DNA of 64,000 nucleotides from JABSSA01 sp039960995 (GTDB lineage Bacteria > Pseudomonadota > Alphaproteobacteria > Rhodobacterales > Rhodobacteraceae). This document shows positions 53,650-61,538 of this stretch, piece after piece (position 1 is the first letter of the stretch; the number at the start of each line of letters is the position of its first letter). The notes beneath the pieces were generated by a model. That model was not told where the DNA came from, did not search any database, and was given only the letters and a program-made list of their open reading frames with translations. The position numbers and the translations under genes are program-made. Location of the stretch: NCBI GenBank assembly GCA_039960995.1, contig JBDVKF010000084.1:62001-126000 (forward strand), in the 5' to 3' direction.

Positions 53650-54735
53650 TCAACTCCTCGATGCAGCCTGTTGTTGCCGCCATTGGTCCAGTACCACAGC
53701 GCTGATGATGATCGTGCCCATGGCCATCAATTGATAAAACGCATCCAGTTTGATGAACAAAAAGCCCGACTGAATCACGCCAAATACCATCGCACCCAAC
53801 ACGGTTCCGATGATCGAGCCACGCCCACCAGTCAGTGAGACGCCACCGATGACGGCCATTGCGATGGCAAACAATTCATAGAACTGACCCATGCCCGTTT
53901 GCGCCGTCAGGTTTTTCGAACTCAGGATGATCGCTGCGAATGCGGCCAGCATTGACGCAATCATATACACTAACACCTTATGGCGTTTGACATTGATACC
54001 AGACATGCGTGCGGCGTCTTCGTTCGACCCAATGGCATATGTGTGCTTGCCATAAACGGTGTATCGCAACACCAGATGGAACAGGACCGCCAACATAATA
54101 AACCAGACCACAGGCATCATGCCCGAGCCTAGAAATTCATAGCCTTTCGTCGGAAAGGATACAGGCTGCCCACGTGTCCACCATTGTGCGATGCCGCGGC
54201 AAATCAGAAACATCCCAAGTGTCGCGATGAAAGGCGGAATGCGCGTGAAAGCGATCAAAGAGCCGTTGATGGCCCCAATAAACGCGCCAAACATCAGCCC
54301 CACGACGACGGGAATAAGCACAGGCAAATCAAACGCCCACGTCCCGAAAACCGCCTTGGGGTTTGGGTTGCCGTTGACCAATTCGGTCTGTGCAAAGCTC
54401 ATGACAATCATGGCCGTTGCGCCAACCAAAGGCCCGGATGACAAATCGATCCCGCCCGAAATAATAACCTGTGTGACGCCCAATGCGATGATACCGATGA
54501 TCGCCACTTGCAGGATCATGATCTTGATGCGCGCGATATTCAGGATGGTTCCGTCACGCTTTTCATTAAAGTCGAACAGCATGCTCTGCCCGTTCATATA
54601 CGGTAGCAACTGCCCAAGTGCTTCAAAGATCAAAATGATGATGATGAGTGCAAAGAAGATATTGATTTCATTTGGCCATGCGCGCTTGGACTTGTCGTAT
54701 TTAAGTCCGCCGATGCCGTCGGATGTATCCGCCAT
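53650..54735 (-). CDS. Sugar/inositol ABC transporter permease (RbsC/IatP type)
   Basis: 361 residues with a 25-residue cytosolic N-terminus and about nine membrane helices. RbsC-family landmarks are QVIISGGIDLSSGPLVG (about 109-125), YAIGSNEDAARMSGINV (coupling region, about 236-252) and VIGGVSLTGGRGSIIGTVLGA (about 291-311). It forms the homodimeric import channel. The ATG is preceded by GAGGAC. Confidence 0.93.
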   Translation of the reverse strand: MADTSDGIGGLKYDKSKRAWPNEINIFFALIIIILIFEALGQLLPYMNGQSMLFDFNEKRDGTILNIARIKIMILQVAIIGIIALGVTQVIISGGIDLSSGPLVGATAMIVMSFAQTELVNGNPNPKAVFGTWAFDLPVLIPVVVGLMFGAFIGAINGSLIAFTRIPPFIATLGMFLICRGIAQWWTRGQPVSFPTKGYEFLGSGMMPVVWFIMLAVLFHLVLRYTVYGKHTYAIGSNEDAARMSGINVKRHKVLVYMIASMLAAFAAIILSSKNLTAQTGMGQFYELFAIAMAVIGGVSLTGGRGSIIGTVLGAMVFGVIQSGFLFIKLDAFYQLMAMGTIIISAVVLDQWRQQQAASRS

Positions 54736-54776
54736 TGTTTGTCCTCAGACCGGGCAGAGCCCGTTAATTTTAGGAA

Positions 54777-54815
54777 GGATGCACGACAACAGACGTCTTC
54801 TGTTGCCATGCATCC
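54777..54815 (-). terminator. Stem-loop between the inositol-binding-protein and permease genes
   Basis: GGATGCA (54777-54783) pairs with TGCATCC (54809-54815), and CAACAGA (54787-54793) with TCTGTTG (54799-54805), with a 3/3 internal loop and a 5-base apical loop. It lies 15 bases past the binding-protein stop. Without a T-run on the minus strand it is more likely a partial terminator or mRNA stabiliser that raises binding-protein output. Confidence 0.6.
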
Positions 54816-54829
54816 AATTTTGGATCGGC

Positions 54830-55774
54830 TTAGTTTTGGTCTAGAAAATCGCCAACATTGTCAGGTGTAACCAGCTTGAATGGGATGTAGACTTTCTTGT
54901 CCACTTCTTCGCCCCGTGCCAGTTTCAGTGCTGTGGCAACTGAACCCGAACCCTGACCGTTTGCATCCTGGAACACTGTGACGTCCAAATCGCCCGCTTG
55001 CATTGCAACCAGCGCGTCTTGTGTCGCATCAACGCCACCGACCTGTACTTCGGCCATATCGATGCCTGCAGATTTCATCGCCTGAATAGCGCCAATCGCC
55101 ATTTCGTCGTTATTGGCCAAAACAAAGTCGAATTCTTCGCCGGACGACAACCAGTTGGCCATAAGATCCTGTGCTTTGTCGCGTGACCATTCAGCTGTCT
55201 GCTGGTCAATGATCTGCATAAAGTTACACATATCCATGCCGACAACGTCTTCGACGTCCTTGGTGCGTTGAACAGCCGCTTGGTTCGACAACTGACCCAT
55301 CAGAACATAGCCTTTGGCACCGCCTGCTTTGCCCGCTGCACGCAAGTTGCGGCAAACCTGAAACGCTTCCAGCGTACCAGATTCGATTTCGTTGGACGCG
55401 ACGAACGCTTGACCGTCGGGCAATTCATTTACATTGACCGGCTCGCGGTTGACGTAAACCAATGGAACGCCAGCTTCGTTCGCAGCATTTGTCATCGCCT
55501 GTGTCGCAGACGTATCCACAGCGTTTACAATGATTGCATCAACGCCCGACGCGATAAAGTTGTTGATCTGGTCAAGCTGCTTGGCGACGTCATCTGTCGC
55601 GTCTTCAACCTGAAGATCAACACCGTCCAACGTATCCGCATATTCCGTCATACCGTTGCGCATGACTGTCAAAAAGTTGTCGTCAAAACGTGCAATCGAC
55701 GCACCAATTGTTTCCGCCATCGCAGTTGTCGACAAAAGCGCTGTAAGACCCACAGCAATAAGAGTTCTTTTCAT
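54830..55774 (-). CDS. Periplasmic sugar/inositol-binding protein (RbsB/IbpA type)
   Basis: 314 residues. Signal peptide MKRTLIAVGLTALLSTTAMA then ETIGAS. Periplasmic-binding fold type I: ASIARFDDNFLTVMRNGM, IIVNAVDTSATQAMTNAAN, FVLANNDEMAIGAIQAM and VGGVDATQDALVAM follow the RbsB/inositol-binding pattern. GGGAGGAAAAT precedes the ATG. With iol enzymes in the same operon, myo-inositol or a related cyclitol is the likely ligand. Confidence 0.92.
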   Translation of the reverse strand: MKRTLIAVGLTALLSTTAMAETIGASIARFDDNFLTVMRNGMTEYADTLDGVDLQVEDATDDVAKQLDQINNFIASGVDAIIVNAVDTSATQAMTNAANEAGVPLVYVNREPVNVNELPDGQAFVASNEIESGTLEAFQVCRNLRAAGKAGGAKGYVLMGQLSNQAAVQRTKDVEDVVGMDMCNFMQIIDQQTAEWSRDKAQDLMANWLSSGEEFDFVLANNDEMAIGAIQAMKSAGIDMAEVQVGGVDATQDALVAMQAGDLDVTVFQDANGQGSGSVATALKLARGEEVDKKVYIPFKLVTPDNVGDFLDQN

Positions 55775-55854
55775 ATTTTCCTCCCAATATCAGGTGTCCG
55801 GCACACCTTTACTTTTTTGCCGGAACCCCGTTTCCGAGGCAGTATTGCTCGCCC

Positions 55855-56670
55855 TTATGCCGCCTGAGCGGAAAGGTATGAGCGAATGAAGTCCATAGAA
55901 TCCGCAAGCGCGCCCTTCGGGTTTTCCATGGCGTGAATTTCTTCGGCGAATGGCTCAAACGAGAACGGGCCCGTATATCCGCCTGCCAAAAGTGATTTGA
56001 TCTGGGCGATATTGCCCAAACGATCGTGTGGGCCGACAAGGCCTCTGTGAGAGTCTCGCAAGTCGCCCATGCTAACGCGATTGTCGTCAACACCAGAAAT
56101 ATGAACCATCCCGGTCATCTCAGGAAAGATGTCCGTTTCGCCTGCCAAATGATGGTGAAACGTATCATGGATGATCCGGAAATTTTGTTCTCCGTCCACT
56201 GCGACTATCGCTTCGACCGCTTCACGTTTGCTGCGCAGCGATGATGACACAAAACCCAACGGCTCAATGAAACCCATGATCCCGGCGTCTTTCAACAGCG
56301 GTTTCAGGGCTTTCAAAGACAAACGCAAGTTGGCTTGACGTTCGTCATTCCCAGTGCCCAGACCATCATTCCGCGGTATCAGGCTGATCGCTTCGGCCCC
56401 AGAGGCTTTTGCATAGCCTATCAGGGCTGCAGCTTTCGCAATCGTACCGTCAGACAGAGTGTTGAAGGACGGTATTTCGGCCAAAGCCAACACGCGTAGC
56501 CCGCTTCGGCGCGCCTTTTCACCCGTGGCTTGTGCACCCAGTTCATCAAACAAAGGAGTATGTAGATCATTGCGCAGCTCGACACCCACGCATCCAAGTT
56601 GCGCAGCAATATCCAAGACGTCAGCGACACCCATTCGGGGGCAAGCCATGTGATTTAGCGCGAACTCCAA
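55855..56670 (-). CDS. TIM-barrel isomerase/epimerase, IolI/IolE-like
   Basis: 271 residues. I choose a TTG start at 56668-56670 because GGAGGGAGC stands directly before it; the longer in-frame start at 56757 lies in the operator region. The AP-endonuclease-2 type barrel shows metal ligands in GFIEPLGF (Glu), RIIHDTFHHHLAG (Asp/His), MVHISGVDD (His) and FSFEPF (Glu). Length favours IolI (2-keto-inositol isomerase) over IolE. It is the first gene of the inositol operon. Confidence 0.85.
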   Translation of the reverse strand: MEFALNHMACPRMGVADVLDIAAQLGCVGVELRNDLHTPLFDELGAQATGEKARRSGLRVLALAEIPSFNTLSDGTIAKAAALIGYAKASGAEAISLIPRNDGLGTGNDERQANLRLSLKALKPLLKDAGIMGFIEPLGFVSSSLRSKREAVEAIVAVDGEQNFRIIHDTFHHHLAGETDIFPEMTGMVHISGVDDNRVSMGDLRDSHRGLVGPHDRLGNIAQIKSLLAGGYTGPFSFEPFAEEIHAMENPKGALADSMDFIRSYLSAQAA

Positions 56671-57221
56671 GCTCCCTCCTCCCACAGGAAACAATTGCAA
56701 CCTGCCCCAAAGCTGACCGATTGGGCATGACGACGTCAAGCAAAATGAATGTTTCATAACAAAATAAATACAGAATATTCATTTTGTCGCGAAATATTCG
56801 TTTTACAGACCGCATTCTAACAGATGTCAGACCAACCACAGGAAGTAATGTCCCGGCAAGGGAACAGAATCACCCAAAGATGGCGCCACCATTCCAACCT
56901 ATGACCGGTTAAGCTCTCTTAACTGCATCACGTTAATGAGACGGACATATCCGCCCGCCATTACGAACTGCGTTTTCATGTCAGTTCGCTTTATTTCAGA
57001 ACCACGTCACGCAGAGCGAGTCACTTGGGGCGCGTCACTCAGGGTTCTTAATTCGCGCACGCGCAATCGCGCCCGCCTTGCGTCAGCTGTCGCTTTTTTA
57101 ATTTGATACGCACGCGCTGCGTCCCACTCAAGATGCCCCCAGAACTGGGCACGTCTTACATAGCGGCATCTCGATTAAATGACGGTAATTACAGATTGGC
57201 TAAAATGAAATCGACGTCAGA
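56671..57221. other. 551-base non-coding region upstream of the inositol operon
   Basis: Carries the iol promoter region with the repeated 15-bp motif (56741-56805). From 57003 to 57100 it is rich in GC palindromes: GGGCGCG (57028-57034) pairs with CGCGCCC (57068-57074), and a T6 run at 57094-57099 follows. This could be a terminator or a small structured RNA on the plus strand. No protein gene is seen. Confidence 0.5.
56741..56805. promoter_or_regulatory. Three copies of a 15-bp motif, candidate iol regulator sites
   Basis: The motif GAAAYATTCRTTTTR occurs inverted at 56741-56755 and direct at 56772-56786 and 56791-56805 (the first direct copy has one change at its left end). The direct copies are spaced 19 bp. 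Each contains a GAA(N2-3)TTC half-symmetry. They lie 70-135 bases before the first iol gene. Binding by an IolR-type regulator is inference; no regulator gene is adjacent. Confidence 0.45.
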
Positions 57222-57974
57222 TCAGATTGAACCGGCTTCAACCATATAGTTGTTGGCAGTACACATCGCGGCATCGTCAGACGCCAAAAAGACCACCATC
57301 CGCGCGACATAAACTGGATCAATCAAGTCCGGCAGACATTGGCGGGCGCGATGTGATTCAAGGTTTTCTGGCGTCGCCCACAGTTCTTTCTGCCTATCGG
57401 TCATGATCCATCCCGGCACGACGGTGTTGACCCGGATGCGGTGATCCCCCAAATCGCGGGCCATCGTTCGGGTCAAGCCGTGCACGGCGCTTTTGGCCGT
57501 GGCATAAGCCGGAAATCCTCCGCCCGCTTCCCACCAAGAATTTGATCCAATATTGATGATCGACCCGTTCCCTTCAGCAATCATGTCAGGTGCCACGGAT
57601 TGAATAGCAAAGAACATATGACGCAGGTTCGTTTGCATACGTTCGTCCCAATATTCGGGTGTCACGTCTTTCCAATCATGGCGATCATCGCGAGCGGCAT
57701 TGTTCACCAAAACCTGTGCAGAACCGATGCGATCCTTAAGCGCGGACATGCCGGCTTGCATGGCCCCAATATCGCGTAAATCGCAGATCTCATAGGTAAC
57801 GTCGCCCTCTGTGGTTTCTGCCAATTGCGCGCTTGAGGTTTCGTCCAAATCCAAAAAACCGACACGCGCGCCTTGTGCTGCGAATGCACGAACAATGTCA
57901 GCGCCTATACCTGACGCACCGCCGCTGACAAAAACCGTTTTACCTTCGAGGCTGGGATAATTTGCAAAACGCAT
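57222..57974 (-). CDS. Short-chain dehydrogenase/reductase
   Basis: 250 residues from the ATG at 57972-57974 after AAAGGATC. SDR landmarks: VSGGASGIGADIVRAFAAQG (about 16-35), NNAARDD, catalytic Ser in IINIGSNSWWEAGG, YATAKSAVHG (Tyr/Lys about 153-157) and NTVVPGWIMTDRQ. Related to D-xylose or L-rhamnose type sugar dehydrogenases by general pattern, but no substrate can be assigned. It stands between the inositol and cox operons and ends before the non-coding region, so it could be expressed alone. Confidence 0.9.
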   Translation of the reverse strand: MRFANYPSLEGKTVFVSGGASGIGADIVRAFAAQGARVGFLDLDETSSAQLAETTEGDVTYEICDLRDIGAMQAGMSALKDRIGSAQVLVNNAARDDRHDWKDVTPEYWDERMQTNLRHMFFAIQSVAPDMIAEGNGSIINIGSNSWWEAGGGFPAYATAKSAVHGLTRTMARDLGDHRIRVNTVVPGWIMTDRQKELWATPENLESHRARQCLPDLIDPVYVARMVVFLASDDAAMCTANNYMVEAGSI

Positions 57975-58083
57975 GTGAGATCCTTTGAACGTCAATATCT
58001 GATCGAGCAAACCCTACAGACATTTGCACCAAGGAAAAGGCCATGTCACTTAGCAAATTCAGGTTGAAGAGTTTGCAAATCCT

Positions 58084-58533
58084 TCAAACCTCAACCGGAT
58101 CAACGACTTCGGCAAACTTTGCAAAGAATTTCGATGCCAGTTTCTTGGACGTCGCCGTGATCAAACGGCTGCCCAACTGCGCAAGTTTTCCGGTAATTTC
58201 CGCGCGCGCATCATAGCTGAGAACAGTTTGCCCGTCGGATTCTTCCAGGGTCACATCGGCCCCCCCTTTTGCATTTCCTGCGGCCCCACCATTGCCTTGA
58301 CCAGTCAGTGAAATTGCTTCGGGGGCGCCGCTTGTGTCCAACACAACGGTTCCTGAAAACCGTGCTTTTACGGGACCAACTTTCAAGACAACTTTTGCCT
58401 CAAGTTCGGTGTCGGAATGTTTGATCAGCTCTTCGCAACCGGGAATGCACTGTTGCAGAATTTCGGGATCATTTAACGCCGCATAAACTCGGTCTTTTGG
58501 TGCGTTGATCGTAATCGTGTCTTTCAGTTCCAT
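58084..58533 (-). CDS. coxG: CoxG: membrane-anchor SRPBCC protein of CO dehydrogenase
   Basis: 149 residues from the ATG at 58531-58533. A TTG 33 codons upstream would add a segment unlike other CoxG proteins, so I prefer the ATG. COXG domain: MELKDTITINAPKDRVYAAL at the start, DPEILQQCIPGCEEL, and the C-terminal ITGKLAQLGSRLITATSKKL helix typical of the family. CoxG binds hydrophobic menaquinone-like ligands or anchors the CO dehydrogenase to the inner membrane in studied systems. Last gene of the cox operon. Confidence 0.9.
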   Translation of the reverse strand: MELKDTITINAPKDRVYAALNDPEILQQCIPGCEELIKHSDTELEAKVVLKVGPVKARFSGTVVLDTSGAPEAISLTGQGNGGAAGNAKGGADVTLEESDGQTVLSYDARAEITGKLAQLGSRLITATSKKLASKFFAKFAEVVDPVEV

Positions 58534-58633
58534 TTGCTCTTCTTTCTTAACAACGGGAAAATTTGCTTGTGCCAACAATTCAACGTGCTGGGGTGTCAAC
58601 TTGGGCGCAAAAAGCGTTTCAATTTGCGCCAAA

Positions 58634-59428
58634 TCATTGGTGATGGACTGCGTTGCGTTGAGGGGCCCGGCGCACTTGCGTCAATTGTGCAAGGATCGAC
58701 AATGCAATTTCAGAGGCTGATATGGCATTGATCGGCAATCCGACTGGGGCCTGAACACTTTCAAGGGTTTGTGCGTCCATGCCCTCATCTAATAGCTTGC
58801 TCGACAAGCTCGCATATTTCTTGCGGCTGCCAACAAACCCCACAAATTCTGCACGCGTGGACAAAGCACTGCGCAAACAGGCAAGGTCATTTTTACCTTG
58901 GGTGGCAACCACGATCATACGACGTGTGCCCCCTGTGGCATCTACTGCGTCCTCGGGGGTCGCCTCGCGCAATGTCCACCCAAATTCTGGTGCCAACCGT
59001 TTTAAAGCGTCAGCCACAGGCGACGCACCAAAGATCATCAACTCATCTTGCGGCAACACCGGTTCGACAAAAATATCCAACGTGCCTTGCGACGGACACC
59101 CGTTGCGTGCGAATTGAACGCCATCGCGTTCCTCTCCTGCAGTTATGCCTTGTTCGGCTAGTGCATCTTCTGGGTGGATTGAGATGAACTGAGGTGCAGT
59201 TTCGACAAACGCGCGTCGTACGGCACGCTCGATGGCACCGCGCACGCATCCCCCGCCGATCCACCCAGACAAAATCTCTCCGTCTGCGGAAATAAGTGCC
59301 TTTGCGCCGGGTTTCGCTGCAGTCGCTCCAACTGTGCGGATGACAGTCGCAATTGCAAATCCTTCATCACGTGATTGCAAATCACGGATGAGGTCGGCCA
59401 TATCGGTGTCCATAGGATCAACAGGCAT
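58634..59428 (-). CDS. coxF: CoxF: XdhC-family maturation protein
   Basis: 264 residues from the ATG within the TGATG overlap with coxE. Residues 15-85 are the XdhC/CoxI N-terminal domain (FAIATVIRTVGATAAKPGAKAL and GWIGGGCV), and the C-terminal half is a Rossmann XdhC_C domain (DELMIFGASPVADALKRLAP, VGSRKKYASL, PVGLPINAISASEIALSILAQL). XdhC-type proteins bind the molybdenum cofactor and hand it on for sulfuration and insertion. Confidence 0.92.
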   Translation of the reverse strand: MPVDPMDTDMADLIRDLQSRDEGFAIATVIRTVGATAAKPGAKALISADGEILSGWIGGGCVRGAIERAVRRAFVETAPQFISIHPEDALAEQGITAGEERDGVQFARNGCPSQGTLDIFVEPVLPQDELMIFGASPVADALKRLAPEFGWTLREATPEDAVDATGGTRRMIVVATQGKNDLACLRSALSTRAEFVGFVGSRKKYASLSSKLLDEGMDAQTLESVQAPVGLPINAISASEIALSILAQLTQVRRAPQRNAVHHQ

Positions 59429-60606
59429 CACAGGCGCATAAACTCCTGTTCCAAGGCGTTAAGGTCGGCCAATCGGTTGGCCGCATAGAACCCATCGAGA
59501 AAGGGCAACCCGGCCGCCATTGCGCCGGCCACAGGTGCGTAATCGCGCCAGCCTTTGAGCGGGTTCAACCAAACAATCCGACAACCGCGTTTCTTAAGCT
59601 GAGCAAGTGCACCAGCCAAACGTTCGGGCGGATCAGTGTCATATCCATCTGACAGGATCAAAACGACACTTCGACCATCGACAAATCGGCGCGCGTATCC
59701 GCGTGCGAACAAATCCAAAGACGCGCCAATTTTCGACCCCCCACCAAAGCCGTCCGCCATCAAAGACAATCGCCCAATGGCGCGCATAGCATCGCGGTCG
59801 CGCAAAGCGTCGGTTATCCGTACAAGCCGGGTGTGAAACAAATACGCGTCCGCCTGAGTGTCGGATCGCAAGAGCCCCGCGAGAAAGGCCAGGAAAACTC
59901 GGGCATACACTGTCATTGATCCCGACACGTCGCACAGGGCCGCAATTCGTACAGGCCGGTCTGGACGGTGCTTGTGGTAAAGACGTAAAGGCACGCCCCC
60001 CGTCGACAAGCTGTAGCGGATGACTTTGCGAAAATGCAATCGACGCCCACGCTGCGCGTTCTTGTGACGTCTAGATCGCCGGTCGCGCAATGCGGCCCCT
60101 AACCGTCTGGCAACATTTTCGGCCTCTGCAATGTCTTCTGGGCGGATTATATCGCGCAGATCACGCTGCATCAGGTTTTGCGTCTTGGTGGCAATCAGCT
60201 TGCCTTCGCCATCACTGTTCGCCTCACCATCTCCGCCATCTGGCGTTGTCGCAGCGCCCGTTCCTGACGTTTCGCCCTGAGCATCACGTGAAGAATGCAC
60301 ATGATCATTAGCTGGGCTTTGCGTATTTGGCATCACCTTTTGACGTACACGCCCCGCGTCGCGCCAAAAACTGTCGAACAATTGGTCAAAGCGCTGCGCA
60401 TCTTCAATGGAACCCGCACACACCGCTTTCAAAGCACGACATGCGGTGTTCGGATCAATCGCATCGACATGGGACAGAGCCGCAAGTGCAATTTCGGTTT
60501 CAGCAACCCCCAAACGCATTCCGTTCTCACGCAGATGCGCGATAAAGCCCGACATGCGTGCCGCTGGCCCGGGGTCTCGTGCCGCAAAACGTGTCACCCG
60601 TGTCAT
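59428..60606 (-). CDS. coxE: CoxE: VWA-domain protein of CO dehydrogenase maturation
   Basis: 392 residues from the ATG that overlaps the coxD stop (ATGA); the in-frame extension upstream lies inside coxD. The N-terminal helical region precedes an arginine-rich stretch (about 175-205) and a VWA domain with the MIDAS motif DVSGS near residue 230, GGGSKIGASL and LILSDGYDTDPPE. Works with CoxD to complete the Mo-S-Cu site. Paralogue of 2469-3557. Confidence 0.93.
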   Translation of the reverse strand: MTRVTRFAARDPGPAARMSGFIAHLRENGMRLGVAETEIALAALSHVDAIDPNTACRALKAVCAGSIEDAQRFDQLFDSFWRDAGRVRQKVMPNTQSPANDHVHSSRDAQGETSGTGAATTPDGGDGEANSDGEGKLIATKTQNLMQRDLRDIIRPEDIAEAENVARRLGAALRDRRSRRHKNAQRGRRLHFRKVIRYSLSTGGVPLRLYHKHRPDRPVRIAALCDVSGSMTVYARVFLAFLAGLLRSDTQADAYLFHTRLVRITDALRDRDAMRAIGRLSLMADGFGGGSKIGASLDLFARGYARRFVDGRSVVLILSDGYDTDPPERLAGALAQLKKRGCRIVWLNPLKGWRDYAPVAGAMAAGLPFLDGFYAANRLADLNALEQEFMRL

Positions 60607-61478
60607 GCCGCGCGTCCCGCTAAGCGTTGCGCCACTTCGGTGGTGATATTGGCCCGATCTGTTTGTGTTTTCAGCAAAGTTGCCAGCGCCACCTGCAGGA
60701 CCGCAGGATCGTCCCTCAAATCGGCAACCCCTAGCCCCATCAAAGCCGCAGCAAAATCCAGCATCTCGGCGATGCCCGGCGTCTTTTCTAAATCTTCCTT
60801 GCGCAGATCTTGCACAAACCCAACGATTTGATCGGCCAGCCGCGCCTCGACCTCGGGACACCGCGCATTGAGAATGGCCAGCTCTGTCGAGCGGTCAGGA
60901 TATTCCACATGTGCGTACAAACAGCGGCGTCGCAATGCATCGGACAAATCGCGCGTCCCATTCGCCGTCAGTATAACGATTGGGCGGGACTTGGCTGTGA
61001 TCGTGCCCAATTCCGGCACGGTGATTTGGAAATCAGACAAAACCTCTAACAGATAGGCTTCGAATTCTTCGTCCGCGCGGTCAATTTCGTCAATCAACAA
61101 CACGGGTGGAATGTCTTGACGAATGGCCCGCAGCAACGGGCGCTCCAAAAGGAAGTCCTCAGAGAAAATACGCGCCTCGACTTGGCTTCCTGTTTCACCA
61201 CTTTCGGCGGCGGTGCGAATACTGAGAAGCTGACGTTGATAGTTCCATTCGTAAATGGCCTGCGCGGCGTCCAGTCCTTCGTAACATTGCAGGCGGATCA
61301 ATTCAGTGTTGCGCACATTTGCCAGAACCCGCGCGATGTCCGTCTTACCAACACCCGCCGCGCCTTCTAACAGAAGAGGTCGGCCCAGTGTCAAAGCCAG
61401 ATGCAATGCCATCGCGAGATCCGCATCCGCGACATAGCCTTGCTTGGCCAAGGTCGATTGAAGATCAGTCCAGGTCAT
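60603..61478 (-). CDS. coxD: CoxD: MoxR-type AAA+ ATPase of CO dehydrogenase maturation
   Basis: 291 residues. Walker A GAAGVGKTDIARVL (about 38-51), Walker B VLLIDEIDRADEEFEAYLLE (about 118-137), sensor VILTANGTRDLSDALRRRC. GGAGCACCT precedes the ATG. In carboxydotrophs CoxD introduces the bridging sulfur and copper into CoxL. The segment LQCYEGLDAAQAIYEWNYQRQ is almost the same as in the left-hand paralogue. Confidence 0.95.
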   Translation of the reverse strand: MTWTDLQSTLAKQGYVADADLAMALHLALTLGRPLLLEGAAGVGKTDIARVLANVRNTELIRLQCYEGLDAAQAIYEWNYQRQLLSIRTAAESGETGSQVEARIFSEDFLLERPLLRAIRQDIPPVLLIDEIDRADEEFEAYLLEVLSDFQITVPELGTITAKSRPIVILTANGTRDLSDALRRRCLYAHVEYPDRSTELAILNARCPEVEARLADQIVGFVQDLRKEDLEKTPGIAEMLDFAAALMGLGVADLRDDPAVLQVALATLLKTQTDRANITTEVAQRLAGRAA

Positions 61479-61538
61479 AGGTGCTCCGCCGGCAGCAGGG
61501 CAAATGATTGCCCTGCGCAGTCTGCAATAAAGCGTTGG

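Noticed and set aside
60607..60861. N-terminal extension of CoxE upstream of base 60606
   Set aside because: It lies wholly inside coxD in another frame and has no CoxE similarity; the ATGA overlap gives the natural start.
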